From NCBI GenBank assembly GCA_001769535.1, contig MEOH01000010.1, forward strand, positions 1 to 64,000: a stretch of DNA of 64,000 bases, given 5' to 3'. This document shows positions 26,900 through 42,678 of the stretch, piece by piece. Origin of the DNA: Bacteroidetes bacterium GWF2_38_335 (lineage in GTDB: Bacteria > Bacteroidota > Bacteroidia > Bacteroidales > GWF2-38-335). How positions within the stretch are numbered: position 1 is the stretch's first letter; each line of letters opens with the position of its first letter. The position numbers and the translations under genes are program-made. Below the pieces are notes generated by a model that saw nothing but the letters and a program-made list of their open reading frames with translations, did no database searches and was not told the origin of the DNA.

Positions 26900-27796
26900 C
26901 TAGAGAGGAACAGGATATTCTTTTCTTTTGTGCATGGCAGCCAGTTTCTGAACAACATCCTTTTTATCTTCGGCGTAGGTAACACCAAACCATTCTGAAC
27001 TGGTTGGTATCACTGAAATGCTTGCTTTTTGGGTTGAGGCAACTGAGGCTACAAAATCAGGCAATAAAAATTCAGTTTTTTCAGATGCTGCGTTTTTTTC
27101 AAGAAATTTTCCGAAACTTTCATTGGCCATTTCAAAAACTTTTGGTGTAAAACCCCACATATTCATGGAAACCGGACAATCGGCGCTGAGGAATTCCATT
27201 TCATTTTTTTCATTAAGGAAGCAGGCACCGTCGCTGCATTTGCCAATGTTTTTTATCTCACGGATGGTTTTCAGATATCCATTTTCCACAGAAATAATTG
27301 CCCGGGCCACACTGCCATAGTCAGATAAAGCATTGCCAAGCCGGTAACCGATGCTGCAAAATTTGCTGCTGTTATTGTCAGAATTTTTCAGAAACTCAAA
27401 AGCCGAAATAAATGCATCTTTACCGTAATAATCATCGGCATTGACCGAAAGAAAGGGTTCGCTGATTGATTTTTCTGCAGCAAGCAAGGCATGGCCTGTT
27501 CCCCATGGTTTTGTCCTTTTTATTGATCCTGCAAATTTTTCGGGCACCTGATGAGTGTCCTGAAAGGCAAACTCAATTTGGGTAAGATGTTTTATTTTAT
27601 CGGAAATAACTTTTTCAAAATCCCTGAGGTTTTCTTTTCTGATGACAAAAACCGTTTTCCCGAAACCGGCTTTTACGGCATCATAAACAGTATAGTGAAT
27701 AATTGATTCGCCCGAAGGTCCAAAAGTATCCAACTGTTTCAGTCCCCCGTATCGGGAACCCAGTCCGGCAGCCAGAATAACCAGGGCAGGTTTCAT
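26900..27796 (-). CDS. Sugar-phosphate nucleotidyltransferase of a galactose operon
   Basis: This 298-residue protein belongs to the NTP-transferase (GT-A-like) family. The pyrophosphorylase signature LAAGLGSRYGGLKQL is at residues 8-22, the GTGHALLAA segment at about 108, and the metal-binding Asp in SVNADDYYG near 128. It is not a close match to GlmU, GalU or RmlA by its motifs, and I cannot name the substrate. It sits between gluP and galM in the galactose operon, 4 bp and 10 bp from its neighbours. No galT (UDP-glucose-hexose-1-phosphate uridylyltransferase) is visible. I infer it may convert galactose-1-phosphate with UTP to UDP-galactose, filling the GalT gap. A role with another hexose-1-phosphate remains possible. 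Confidence 0.85.
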   Translation of the reverse strand: MKPALVILAAGLGSRYGGLKQLDTFGPSGESIIHYTVYDAVKAGFGKTVFVIRKENLRDFEKVISDKIKHLTQIEFAFQDTHQVPEKFAGSIKRTKPWGTGHALLAAEKSISEPFLSVNADDYYGKDAFISAFEFLKNSDNNSSKFCSIGYRLGNALSDYGSVARAIISVENGYLKTIREIKNIGKCSDGACFLNEKNEMEFLSADCPVSMNMWGFTPKVFEMANESFGKFLEKNAASEKTEFLLPDFVASVASTQKASISVIPTSSEWFGVTYAEDKKDVVQKLAAMHKRKEYPVPL

Positions 27797-27800
27797 GCAA

Positions 27801-29096
27801 TTATTTTTTTATTTTTCCGATTTTGTGGCCGAAAAGGGCAAAGAAAAGAATGAACAGGTAGCCAGGAACAAGTATCCAGTATGCCTGTTGCATGTTTCCT
27901 CCAAGCTGTTCAGAGATTATTCCGTGCAGTTTGGGCAGAATGGCTCCTCCGGCAATACCTATAATCAGTATGGCCGAACCGGTTTTGATGAATTTTCCCA
28001 GTCCGTCAATTGCCAAAGGCCAGATGGCAGGCCACATGATGGAATTTGAGAAACCGAGAAGCGCTAAAAAGAGTACAGAATTCATTCCGGGCATAAAAAT
28101 GACAAGCAATGAAAATGCAATACCTGAAAGGGAGAAAAGCGTCAGGGCTTTTTCTTGACTGATATATTTTGGTATTGCAAGAACACCGATAAAATAACCT
28201 AAAATCATAGCTGCCAATGTTATGGAAGTGAAAAACTTGGCTTTGTCCATTTCAATACCCCAAAAACTGTTGGCGTAATTTATAATGGTATCGCCGGCGA
28301 TGACTTCAACACCCACATAAAGAAATATGGAAATAAAGCCCAACCACAGGTATGGAAATGAAAAAATAGATTTTCTTTTATGATCCGCGACAGTTTCACT
28401 TGATTCTTCTTCATCTTTGATGTCAGGAAGCGATTTCAACCGCATAACAATTATTGCAAGGATAACCAATGCCGCTGCCATTACAACATACGGTAAAATT
28501 ACCCTATCGGCCAATGCATTCAGTTCCAGGTTTACTTTATCAGGAGTCAGCGTTTTTAACTTATCTGTCAGTTTGTCAAAATCTTTGAGCAGAACAAAAG
28601 CCAGAATGATCGGGCCAATGATTCCGGCCACTTTATTACAGATACCCATGATAGAAATTCTTTTTGCAGCACTTTCAATCGGACCCAATATGGTTACGTA
28701 AGGGTTGATGGCAGTCTGAAGTATCGTCATACCGGTTCCCTGAATAAACAAGCCCACAAGAAATAAAACAAAATTACGGTCTTTGGCAGCCGGAATAAAA
28801 ATCAGGGCTCCAATTGCCATGACAGAAAGTCCCAATGACATGCCATTTTTAAATCCCGTTCTTTTCAGAATCATGGAGGCGGGCACAGCCATCACAGCAT
28901 ACGAAATGTAAAAAGCAAGGGCAACCCATAATGCCTGTGAATAAGTCAGCTCGCATGCAACACGAAGATATGGAATTAAAATACTGTTTAACCACGTTAT
29001 AAAACCAAGGATGAAATAAAAAACACCGATTATAATGATCGGAAGAAGAATATTCCTTTTGTTTTTTGTTGCTGAATCAATGATGTCGTTTTGCAT
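27801..29096 (-). CDS. gluP: Glucose/galactose MFS transporter (GluP/FucP family)
   Basis: This 431-residue inner-membrane protein with 12 predicted helices imports glucose or galactose with H+. Family blocks: FFIxGFxTWLNxILIPYL-like start, LAFYISYAVMAVPASMILKR, GTGMTILQTAINPYVTILG and MGICNKVAGIIGPII. The second half has IALPKYISQ-like loops and FSNSIMWPAIWPLAIDGLG. The FucP group shares this profile, but galactose genes downstream favour glucose/galactose. It is the first gene of the five-gene operon, with a -7 element at 29121-29128. Confidence 0.93.
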   Translation of the reverse strand: MQNDIIDSATKNKRNILLPIIIIGVFYFILGFITWLNSILIPYLRVACELTYSQALWVALAFYISYAVMAVPASMILKRTGFKNGMSLGLSVMAIGALIFIPAAKDRNFVLFLVGLFIQGTGMTILQTAINPYVTILGPIESAAKRISIMGICNKVAGIIGPIILAFVLLKDFDKLTDKLKTLTPDKVNLELNALADRVILPYVVMAAALVILAIIVMRLKSLPDIKDEEESSETVADHKRKSIFSFPYLWLGFISIFLYVGVEVIAGDTIINYANSFWGIEMDKAKFFTSITLAAMILGYFIGVLAIPKYISQEKALTLFSLSGIAFSLLVIFMPGMNSVLFLALLGFSNSIMWPAIWPLAIDGLGKFIKTGSAILIIGIAGGAILPKLHGIISEQLGGNMQQAYWILVPGYLFILFFALFGHKIGKIKK

Positions 29097-29120
29097 AAAG
29101 AAATTTTAGAAAAAACTTAA

Positions 29121-29128
29121 CAAAAATA
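29121..29128 (-). promoter_or_regulatory. -7 element of the galactose operon promoter
   Basis: TATTTTTG on the minus strand, 24 bp before the gluP ATG at 29096. TTTTG words lie further upstream but at non-standard spacing. The 183-bp gap 29097-29279 serves this operon and the divergent GT39-like gene. Confidence 0.55.
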
Positions 29129-29233
29129 GAAAAATGAAAACATCAAAACCAAAATAGTGGTTTTTTATTTATTAGTTGAAGGAATTTTTTATAAATGGTT
29201 AATGTGAGTATAGCATATTGTTGGATGTTTTAG

Positions 29234-29262
29234 TTGGAAAAAAGCAACAAATTGTATATTTG
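29234..29262 (+). promoter_or_regulatory. Promoter of the GT39-like gene
   Basis: TTG at 29234-29236 and TATATTTG at 29255-29262, separated by 18 bp, a close match to the Bacteroidota -33/-7 pair. The ATG follows 18 bp later. Confidence 0.65.
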
Positions 29263-29279
29263 TCTGAATTTTATAATAT

Positions 29280-30767
29280 ATGGACAACCTGATATACGGT
29301 ATCATCACCATATCCATTTGCCTGGCAGGCTATTATTTTTCATGGAGATTTATGGCCAGGGATAATTATCGTTGGGCAATATTGCTTTTGGTTTTGTGCG
29401 GATTGGCTTTAAGGTTTTATACTTCCTGTGATTTTTATATCCACGAGTGGGATGAAAAACTTCATGCCTTGGTTGCAAAGAATATGATGGATCACCCATT
29501 GCGTCCCACTTTGTATGAAAACCCTGTTTTACCTTATGATTACCGCGATTGGGCCAGCAACCATGTGTGGGTGCATAAACCCCCCTTGCCCTTGTGGACC
29601 ATGTCGGCCTCTATGTTTGTGTTCGGTGTAAATGAAATTGCTCTTCGTTTGCCAACTTTAATTCTCAGTACTCTTGGTATTTGGTTGATTTTCAGTATTG
29701 GCGCTTATTTTTTTAACAAAAAAACAGGTTATATTGCTGCTTTGCTTTTTTCAATTAATGGTTTGGTGATCGAACTTACAGCTGCCCGAGTGGCCACCGA
29801 CCACATGGACGTTTTTTTTATGTTTTTTGTCCTCCTTGCAGTATTTTTCTCTGTACAGTTCGTTAAAACCAAAAATGTCTGGTTCAACGTTCTGGTTGGG
29901 ATTGCCATTGGAGCTGCCATACTATCTAAATGGCTACCGGCCCTCATTGTTTTGCCTGTTTGGCTCCTGCTTGCCTACCAATCTGAAAAATTCAGTATCA
30001 AAGCAATTGTGTTACACTTCTTATTGATCTTGGTTACTTTGACAATTGTTTTTCTACCATGGCAACTATATATCTATAGTGAATTTCCTAAAGAAGCTGC
30101 CTGGACTGCCGGACTTAATATGAAGCATTTTACAGAAGTGCTTGATAAGCAGGGTGGACCATTTTATTACTTCTTCAATAAAATCAGAGTCAATTATGGT
30201 GAGTTGATATATTTGCCTTTATTGTGGTTTGTGTGGATGTGGTTCAAAAAACCAAAAGACTATAAACTTCTTGCCTTGCTGATATGGTTCTTTGTTCCGG
30301 CTATTATATTTTCCTTTGCAAAAACAAAAATGCAGGGATACATTCTCTTTACAACTCCTGCATTATTTTTGCTGACAGGTGCTTTCTGGACCGACCTCAA
30401 GGAAAAAAGGATAAAAATTAAAGTCAAATGGCTTACAGGTTTGATTCTGGTTCTTTTAATTGTTTTACCTGTCAGGTATTCAATCGAAAGAATCAAACCT
30501 TTCGAAAAGAGGGACAGAAATCCTGAATGGGTTGTTGCCCTGAGGGAATTGAACGAAAAAGATATTCAAAACGGGGTATTGTTCAACCACCCAAAACCCC
30601 TGATTGCTATGTTTTATACTGATCTCACCGTTTATCCTTTTATTCCGGGCAAAAGTAAAATCGAAGAATTAATTAGCAAGGGCTATCAGATAATGATCTG
30701 TGATGACGGGAAAATTCCCAAAGAACTTAAGGAAATAAATGGTGTTGTTTACCTAAAAGGACTATAA
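29280..30767 (+). CDS. GT-C membrane glycosyltransferase, GT39/ArnT-like
   Basis: This 495-residue inner-membrane protein has about ten hydrophobic segments. The first periplasmic loop carries the acidic GT-C motif in FYIHEWDEKLHALVAKNMM and then HKPPLPLW, the KPP/PPL signature shared by ArnT and related PMT_2 proteins. The two Arg-containing segments AARVATDHMDVFF and FVPAIIFSFAKTKMQGYIL also fit that family. Such enzymes move a sugar from a polyprenyl-phosphate donor to lipid A, a glycan or a protein in the periplasm. The target is unknown. It is separated by 10 bp from the glycosidase-like gene downstream and probably co-transcribed with it. Confidence 0.88.
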   Translation: MDNLIYGIITISICLAGYYFSWRFMARDNYRWAILLLVLCGLALRFYTSCDFYIHEWDEKLHALVAKNMMDHPLRPTLYENPVLPYDYRDWASNHVWVHKPPLPLWTMSASMFVFGVNEIALRLPTLILSTLGIWLIFSIGAYFFNKKTGYIAALLFSINGLVIELTAARVATDHMDVFFMFFVLLAVFFSVQFVKTKNVWFNVLVGIAIGAAILSKWLPALIVLPVWLLLAYQSEKFSIKAIVLHFLLILVTLTIVFLPWQLYIYSEFPKEAAWTAGLNMKHFTEVLDKQGGPFYYFFNKIRVNYGELIYLPLLWFVWMWFKKPKDYKLLALLIWFFVPAIIFSFAKTKMQGYILFTTPALFLLTGAFWTDLKEKRIKIKVKWLTGLILVLLIVLPVRYSIERIKPFEKRDRNPEWVVALRELNEKDIQNGVLFNHPKPLIAMFYTDLTVYPFIPGKSKIEELISKGYQIMICDDGKIPKELKEINGVVYLKGL

Positions 30768-30777
30768 TTTTTACGTT

Positions 30778-32805
30778 ATGAAAAAAACAATTTCCGGACT
30801 TTTATTCTTTTTCTTCCTTTTATCTAACTCCTTTTCACAATCTGAAAAAATTAAAAAATACTGGAAAGCAAACCTTAATCATTCCATTGTATGGAATGTA
30901 ACTGCTGAAAACAAACTTCCCCATTCCGACAATTTCGAAATGGACGGCAAAAAAGTGGCTTGCATCGTGTATTATTCCATTGATGAAAAGAAAAAACTGA
31001 CAATTAAAAGAGATGTTATTTTTCCACAACTCCGCACCTTTGTTGAGTCATGGAATGAGCAGTGGGGCAAGTACAGGGCCTATTTCAGGCAATCTTTCCA
31101 GGATGACCTGCTGCCGCGATTTTCAGTGGGAAACAACAAATTTGTTTTAGGCGAAATTGATTCGGTTGAAATTAAAGGCAAAATCTCATTTTTCCATAAA
31201 CCTGCCGATGGCATTGCAGTTAAAAGAACTCTTTTCCCCTCTATGAACGAACGCTTGTTTATTGAAAAATGGGAAATGAGAAATGTTTCCGAAAAACCCA
31301 TTATGGTTTTTGCAGGAAATATTAAATATGAGACTCAGCAGAAAGGTGAAAAGGGCATGTACCATTTAACTGCCTATTCTGATGCCCCTGAATCCAAAGA
31401 ACTGCTGCCGGGCGAAATGATGAGCTTTGGGGTTTATTTTGCCGCCGGTATCAACGATGAAAAACTTACTGGTTTTGATTTAGTATTGCAGGAGGAGCAA
31501 AGGAATCAATTCATTTCTGAAATCGAAAGCAATTTAATTCTGGAAACACCCGACAACACAATAAATACCCTGTTTTTCTTTTCAAAAATCAGAGCAGCCG
31601 AAAGTCTGTACGAAACAAAAATGGGTCTTGTTCATTCACCGGGCGGAGGAAATTATTATGCCGGAATCTGGGCCAACGATCAGGGCGAGTATAGCAGTCC
31701 GTTTTTTCCATATCTTGGATACGCCAACGGAAACCTTGCTGCCTTAAACTGTTACAAATGGTTCCTGAAAAACAAACCCGATGATTTTTCACCGATTATT
31801 TCATCCTGGGAAATGGAAGGCGACCTTACCTGCTGCGGATTGGATCGCGGAGATGCAGCCATGCTGGCATATGGAGCTTCACATTTTGCCCTGGCATCGG
31901 GGCGCAAAGAACTTGCTTTGGAAATATGGCAGTTGATCGAATGGTGCCTGGAGTATTGCAATACCCGCAAAAACAGTGAGGGAGTCATTACATCCACTTC
32001 AGATGAGATGGAGGGAAGGATTTCGACCGGAGGCGCCAACCTGGCCACATCTGCACTGTATTACGGGGCTTTGCGAAATGCCTCATACTTGTCAAGGGAA
32101 CTCGGTAAATTCGAGTATTCCAAATCGCTGGACATAAAAATTACTCAAATGGAAAGCTCCATTGAAAAGTATTTCGGGACTACCATTGACGGATTGGAAA
32201 CCTATAAGTATTTTGAAGGCAATACCACTTTTCGACATTGGATTTGCCTGCCACTGGTTATGGGCATCGAAAAAAGAAAAGTTGGAACCATCGATGCGCT
32301 GCTCAATAAACTGTGGACCGAAAACGGAATATTGGTTGAGTACACTCCTGAGGTTAAAGAGGATGCTGTGTTTTGGGACCGTGGTACACTCTATGCTTTA
32401 CGCGGAACATTCAAAGCAGGTGCTATAGATTTGTCGCTTGAAAAATTAAAAGCATTTTCTGAAAAAAGATTAACCGGCGACCATGTTCCTTACGTTGTTG
32501 AAGCCTATCCCGAAAACAACATGAAACATCTTTCTGCCGAAAGTGCCTTGTATTGCAGGATTTTTACCGAAGGACTTCTGGGAATGGAACCTACAGGGTT
32601 CAGGTCTTTTTCTGTTGTGCCGGTTTTACCGAAAAGTTGGGATCATTATGATTTCAAAAACATCAGGGCTTTTAATTCATGTTTTGATGTAAAAGTGAAG
32701 CGGGTAAAAGATGAAATCGAGTTGACAGTCATCCAAAAGGAAAAAACTATTTATAAAGGTATTGTCAAAAGCGGGAGTAAGGTAAATATTGGGTTGAAGG
32801 ATTGA
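30778..32805 (+). CDS. Secreted six-hairpin (alpha/alpha-6) glycosidase-like protein
   Basis: The protein has 675 residues with the signal peptide MKKTISGLLFFFFLLSNSFS. The N-terminal ~270 residues are beta-rich. The middle (about 270-590) is helical with acidic, aromatic motifs (GIWANDQGEYSSPFFPYLG, GDLTCCGLDRGDAAMLAYGA, TSTSDEMEGRISTGGANLAT). The tail HLSAESALYCRIFTEGLLG ... SVVPVLPKSWDHYDFKNI matches the end of GH78/GH94-like six-hairpin glycosidases, where a beta-sandwich closes the protein. The likely acid/base residue cannot be named (D in WANDQGEY is a candidate). Substrate unknown. No T9SS or lipoprotein signal, so periplasmic location is likely. It follows the glycosyltransferase by 10 bp. 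Confidence 0.75.
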   Translation: MKKTISGLLFFFFLLSNSFSQSEKIKKYWKANLNHSIVWNVTAENKLPHSDNFEMDGKKVACIVYYSIDEKKKLTIKRDVIFPQLRTFVESWNEQWGKYRAYFRQSFQDDLLPRFSVGNNKFVLGEIDSVEIKGKISFFHKPADGIAVKRTLFPSMNERLFIEKWEMRNVSEKPIMVFAGNIKYETQQKGEKGMYHLTAYSDAPESKELLPGEMMSFGVYFAAGINDEKLTGFDLVLQEEQRNQFISEIESNLILETPDNTINTLFFFSKIRAAESLYETKMGLVHSPGGGNYYAGIWANDQGEYSSPFFPYLGYANGNLAALNCYKWFLKNKPDDFSPIISSWEMEGDLTCCGLDRGDAAMLAYGASHFALASGRKELALEIWQLIEWCLEYCNTRKNSEGVITSTSDEMEGRISTGGANLATSALYYGALRNASYLSRELGKFEYSKSLDIKITQMESSIEKYFGTTIDGLETYKYFEGNTTFRHWICLPLVMGIEKRKVGTIDALLNKLWTENGILVEYTPEVKEDAVFWDRGTLYALRGTFKAGAIDLSLEKLKAFSEKRLTGDHVPYVVEAYPENNMKHLSAESALYCRIFTEGLLGMEPTGFRSFSVVPVLPKSWDHYDFKNIRAFNSCFDVKVKRVKDEIELTVIQKEKTIYKGIVKSGSKVNIGLKD

Positions 32806-32860
32806 AAAATGATACGAAGCCACCAGGTAAAACGATCGAATGAATAATCGGCAACTCAAG

Positions 32861-32890
32861 TTGCATTTCCCTGCGTTTTTTCTATATTTG
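32861..32890 (+). promoter_or_regulatory. Near-consensus Bacteroidota promoter before the CFI-box gene
   Basis: TTG (32861-32863), 19 bp, then TATATTTG (32883-32890), 20 bp before the ATG. A small inverted repeat GCAACT-CA-AGTTGC (32851-32864) covers the -33 element and might be an operator. Confidence 0.75.
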
Positions 32891-32910
32891 TTTAACCAAT
32901 AAACAATTCT

Positions 32911-33447
32911 ATGTCAACCGAAACCTTAATTTGCAGCAGCTGTGGCAACTCAAAACTTCATAAAGTAGGAACTCATTCCTACAAATGTGATTACTGCGGT
33001 GCCATCACCATGGCTCAAGCCGGAGATGTTCCTGTTGAGCCGAGTCAGATAGGTGATGCCGAACTTGACAATACAATTGTCGAAATTGCTCAAAAAGAAG
33101 GATTGTTAAAAGCCATTGTGCACTATAGATCGCACCGTGAAAAAGACCTGAAAACCTCTAAGGAATATGTTGAAAAACTTTGCGAAACGCGGGGAGTGAA
33201 AGTTAAAAAGGGCGGCTGCTTTATCGCCACTGCCTGCTATGGCTCATACGACGCTCCTGAGGTTATGGTGCTGCGAAAATTCAGAGACGAAAAGCTGATG
33301 AAAACGTTAGCCGGACAAGCATTTATTGAGTTTTATTATTTTGTTTCACCGGGGGTGGCTGATATTATTGCAAGAAATAACGGTTTAAAAAAAGCAATAC
33401 GAAATTACTTTTTAAAACCGATAATCAAAGCAACAAAACTATATTAA
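32911..33447 (+). CDS. Zinc-ribbon protein with CFI-box C-terminal domain
   Basis: This 178-residue protein has no signal peptide. Residues 8-33 form a zinc ribbon with two CxxC knuckles (CSSCGNSKLHKVG, CDYCGA). A short helical middle follows (about 45-100: KEGLLKAIVHYRSHREKDL), then GGCFIATACYGSYDAPEV, the CFI-box signature, and the family's usual continuation VLRKFRDEKLMKTLAGQAFI, EFYYFVSPGVADII. CFI-box domains are found at the ends of many otherwise unrelated bacterial proteins and have no known function; the invariant Cys pair suggests a modification, metal or redox role (inference). It has its own good promoter and stands alone between convergent units. Confidence 0.85.
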   Translation: MSTETLICSSCGNSKLHKVGTHSYKCDYCGAITMAQAGDVPVEPSQIGDAELDNTIVEIAQKEGLLKAIVHYRSHREKDLKTSKEYVEKLCETRGVKVKKGGCFIATACYGSYDAPEVMVLRKFRDEKLMKTLAGQAFIEFYYFVSPGVADIIARNNGLKKAIRNYFLKPIIKATKLY

Positions 33448-33484
33448 ATCCGATGTTCCGCTCTTCCAAGTCTCCCGACTTGGA

Positions 33485-33522
33485 ACTCATAACCCATAAC
33501 TCATAACCCATAACCCATAACC
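33485..33522. repeat. ATAACCC heptamer array directly beyond the GH20 stop
   Basis: Tandem units ATAACCC, ATAACTC, ATAACCC, ATAACCC, ATAACC (33489-33522), ending 1 bp from the GH20 stop codon. It is the same unit and the same position relative to a stop codon as the array beyond lolA. It fills most of the 76-bp convergent gap. Confidence 0.85.
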
Positions 33523-33523
33523 A

Positions 33524-35401
33524 TCATTCCCCCAACCGAACCAAAGTACTAACCACCGAACTCATTTTCCCTTTATAAAACAACCTCGACTTCACAGTTG
33601 TTTCTTTTGAAAACGCAATGGGTGTTGTATATTCAATTGATTTTTCATTGGGTTCTGATCCATCTAAAGTATATCTGATGACTGCCTTCTCAATGGGCGA
33701 TTTCAGCTCAAGTCCGCGCCCTTTGGGAATCATCAGTGTGTCGGCTAAGGCAACAGGGGTGGGCACACGGTAGTTGTAGCCCATGCTTTCATATCTTTCA
33801 TACTGCACAACCATGCGTTTTGAAAAATCATCCCAGTTTCTGAGTTTCTTTGGTGTCCAGCCAACTTCAGCAAGCGCCGACATTCTTGGCAGGTACATGT
33901 ATTCCAGATAATCAACATCGGCTATATACTCAGTCCATAAATTAGCCTGAAGTCCGAGGATATGAACCGCCTCTTTTTCAGATAACTCTTTGGGTACCGG
34001 ATCAAAGGAGTATACTTTTTCAAGCGAAGTATTTCCCCCGATGGCCAATGGTTCCATGTTTGCGTATGCCTGATAGTGATCGAAATACATGTGTGAGCCA
34101 GGGGTCATGATTACGTCGTGACCTTGTCTGGCTGCATCTATTCCGCCTTCAGTACCCCGCCATGACATCACGGTGGCGTTGGGGGCCAGACCGCCTTCCA
34201 GAATTTCATCCCAACCAATGAGGTTTTTGCCTTTGGAGTTGAGGAATGTTTCTATTCTTCTGATAAAATAACTCTGAAGCTCATTTTCATCTTTCAATCC
34301 TTCAGATTTCATTCTGGCCTGACATTTCGGGCATTTATCCCAACGGGCTTTTGGCGCTTCATCTCCGCCAATATGAATGTATTGTGAGGGGAATAGATCT
34401 ATTACCTCGCTGAGCACATTTTCCAGGAATGCAAAGGTTGAGTCATTGCCGGCGCAATAAATATCTTCAAAAACACCCCATTTGGTTCCAGTTTCAAATG
34501 GTCCGCCGGTGCAGGATAATTCAGGATATGCAGCCAGAGCCGCCAGAGAATGGCCGGGCATTTCGATTTCGGGAATTACGGTGATAAAACGTTCACGGGC
34601 ATATTCAACTATTTCCTTTATATCTTCCTGGGTGTAAAAACCCTCATGAACAGTGGAATCGCCAATATATGGATCAAAATTTTTGCCCACAATGGTTTCT
34701 TTTCTTTTTGAGGCTATCTCAGTAAGTTTGGGATATTTTTTAATTTCAATTCTCCATCCCTGATCTTCGGTAAGGTGCCAGTGAAATGTATTGAGCTTGT
34801 GAACGGCCATCATGTCAATGTATTTTTTCACTTCTTTTTTGGTAAAGAAATGGCGGCAAACATCAAGATGTGCCCCGCGGTATTTGAATCCGGGGTAATC
34901 GGTGATTTTCACTTTTGGCAAAACCAGTTCGAATTTATCCTTGTTTTTATATCCCAGAATTTCCGGAGGGAACATTTGCAGCAGGGTAATCACTCCATAA
35001 AATGATCCTGCCGCTGTGTTTGATTTGATAACAATCGACTTGTCAATTTCAAGGTAATAACCCTCATCACCGATTTTTTTGTCATATTCATCAAGTATCA
35101 CAAAGTGGATACCCTCTTCGTCAATAGGGCGGTCGGTGCCAAGTACCATATTGAATTCCAGATCGGTATTCCCGGAAATCTGGTTTGCAAAATAATTGGC
35201 GGCGTACTTAATGTCAAAATTTTTACCGTGAATGTAAATCTGGCAGTCTTCGGTAAGCATATAATTGCCCTCGCCCTTTTCAATGGAAACCGGAAGAGGA
35301 ATCACATTGATTGCAATGTCGTGATTGGGGACTGACTTTCCACAGGAAAGGATGATCGTGGATAATACACAAAAAGTCAAAAAGTTAACAGAAATTTTCA
35401 T
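33524..35401 (-). CDS. GH20 beta-N-acetylhexosaminidase, lipoprotein
   Basis: This 625-residue enzyme removes terminal GlcNAc or GalNAc from glycans. The signal peptide ends in the lipobox IILSC (Cys20), so it is a lipoprotein. A GH20b domain (about 30-160) is followed by the TIM barrel (about 165-500). That contains KYRGAHLDVCRHFFTKKEV, MAVHKLNTFHWHLTEDQGW, the catalytic pair in YIHIGGDEAPKARW (Asp-Glu) and LIGWDEILEGG. A C-terminal chitobiase-like segment (about 560-620: IRYTLDGSEPNEKSIEYTT) closes the protein. It lies 6 bp after the GH2 gene; together they could trim galactose and N-acetylhexosamine from host-type or algal glycans and feed the galactose operon. No SusC/SusD pair is present. 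Confidence 0.95.
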   Translation of the reverse strand: MKISVNFLTFCVLSTIILSCGKSVPNHDIAINVIPLPVSIEKGEGNYMLTEDCQIYIHGKNFDIKYAANYFANQISGNTDLEFNMVLGTDRPIDEEGIHFVILDEYDKKIGDEGYYLEIDKSIVIKSNTAAGSFYGVITLLQMFPPEILGYKNKDKFELVLPKVKITDYPGFKYRGAHLDVCRHFFTKKEVKKYIDMMAVHKLNTFHWHLTEDQGWRIEIKKYPKLTEIASKRKETIVGKNFDPYIGDSTVHEGFYTQEDIKEIVEYARERFITVIPEIEMPGHSLAALAAYPELSCTGGPFETGTKWGVFEDIYCAGNDSTFAFLENVLSEVIDLFPSQYIHIGGDEAPKARWDKCPKCQARMKSEGLKDENELQSYFIRRIETFLNSKGKNLIGWDEILEGGLAPNATVMSWRGTEGGIDAARQGHDVIMTPGSHMYFDHYQAYANMEPLAIGGNTSLEKVYSFDPVPKELSEKEAVHILGLQANLWTEYIADVDYLEYMYLPRMSALAEVGWTPKKLRNWDDFSKRMVVQYERYESMGYNYRVPTPVALADTLMIPKGRGLELKSPIEKAVIRYTLDGSEPNEKSIEYTTPIAFSKETTVKSRLFYKGKMSSVVSTLVRLGE

Positions 35402-35407
35402 GATTGT

Positions 35408-42657
<7,250 letters not shown>

Positions 42658-42678
42658 TAGTATATGCTTTTAGTTAGT

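Noticed and set aside
26890-26988. N-terminal extension of galM
   Set aside because: It overlaps the end of the nucleotidyltransferase gene and exceeds the normal length of the family.
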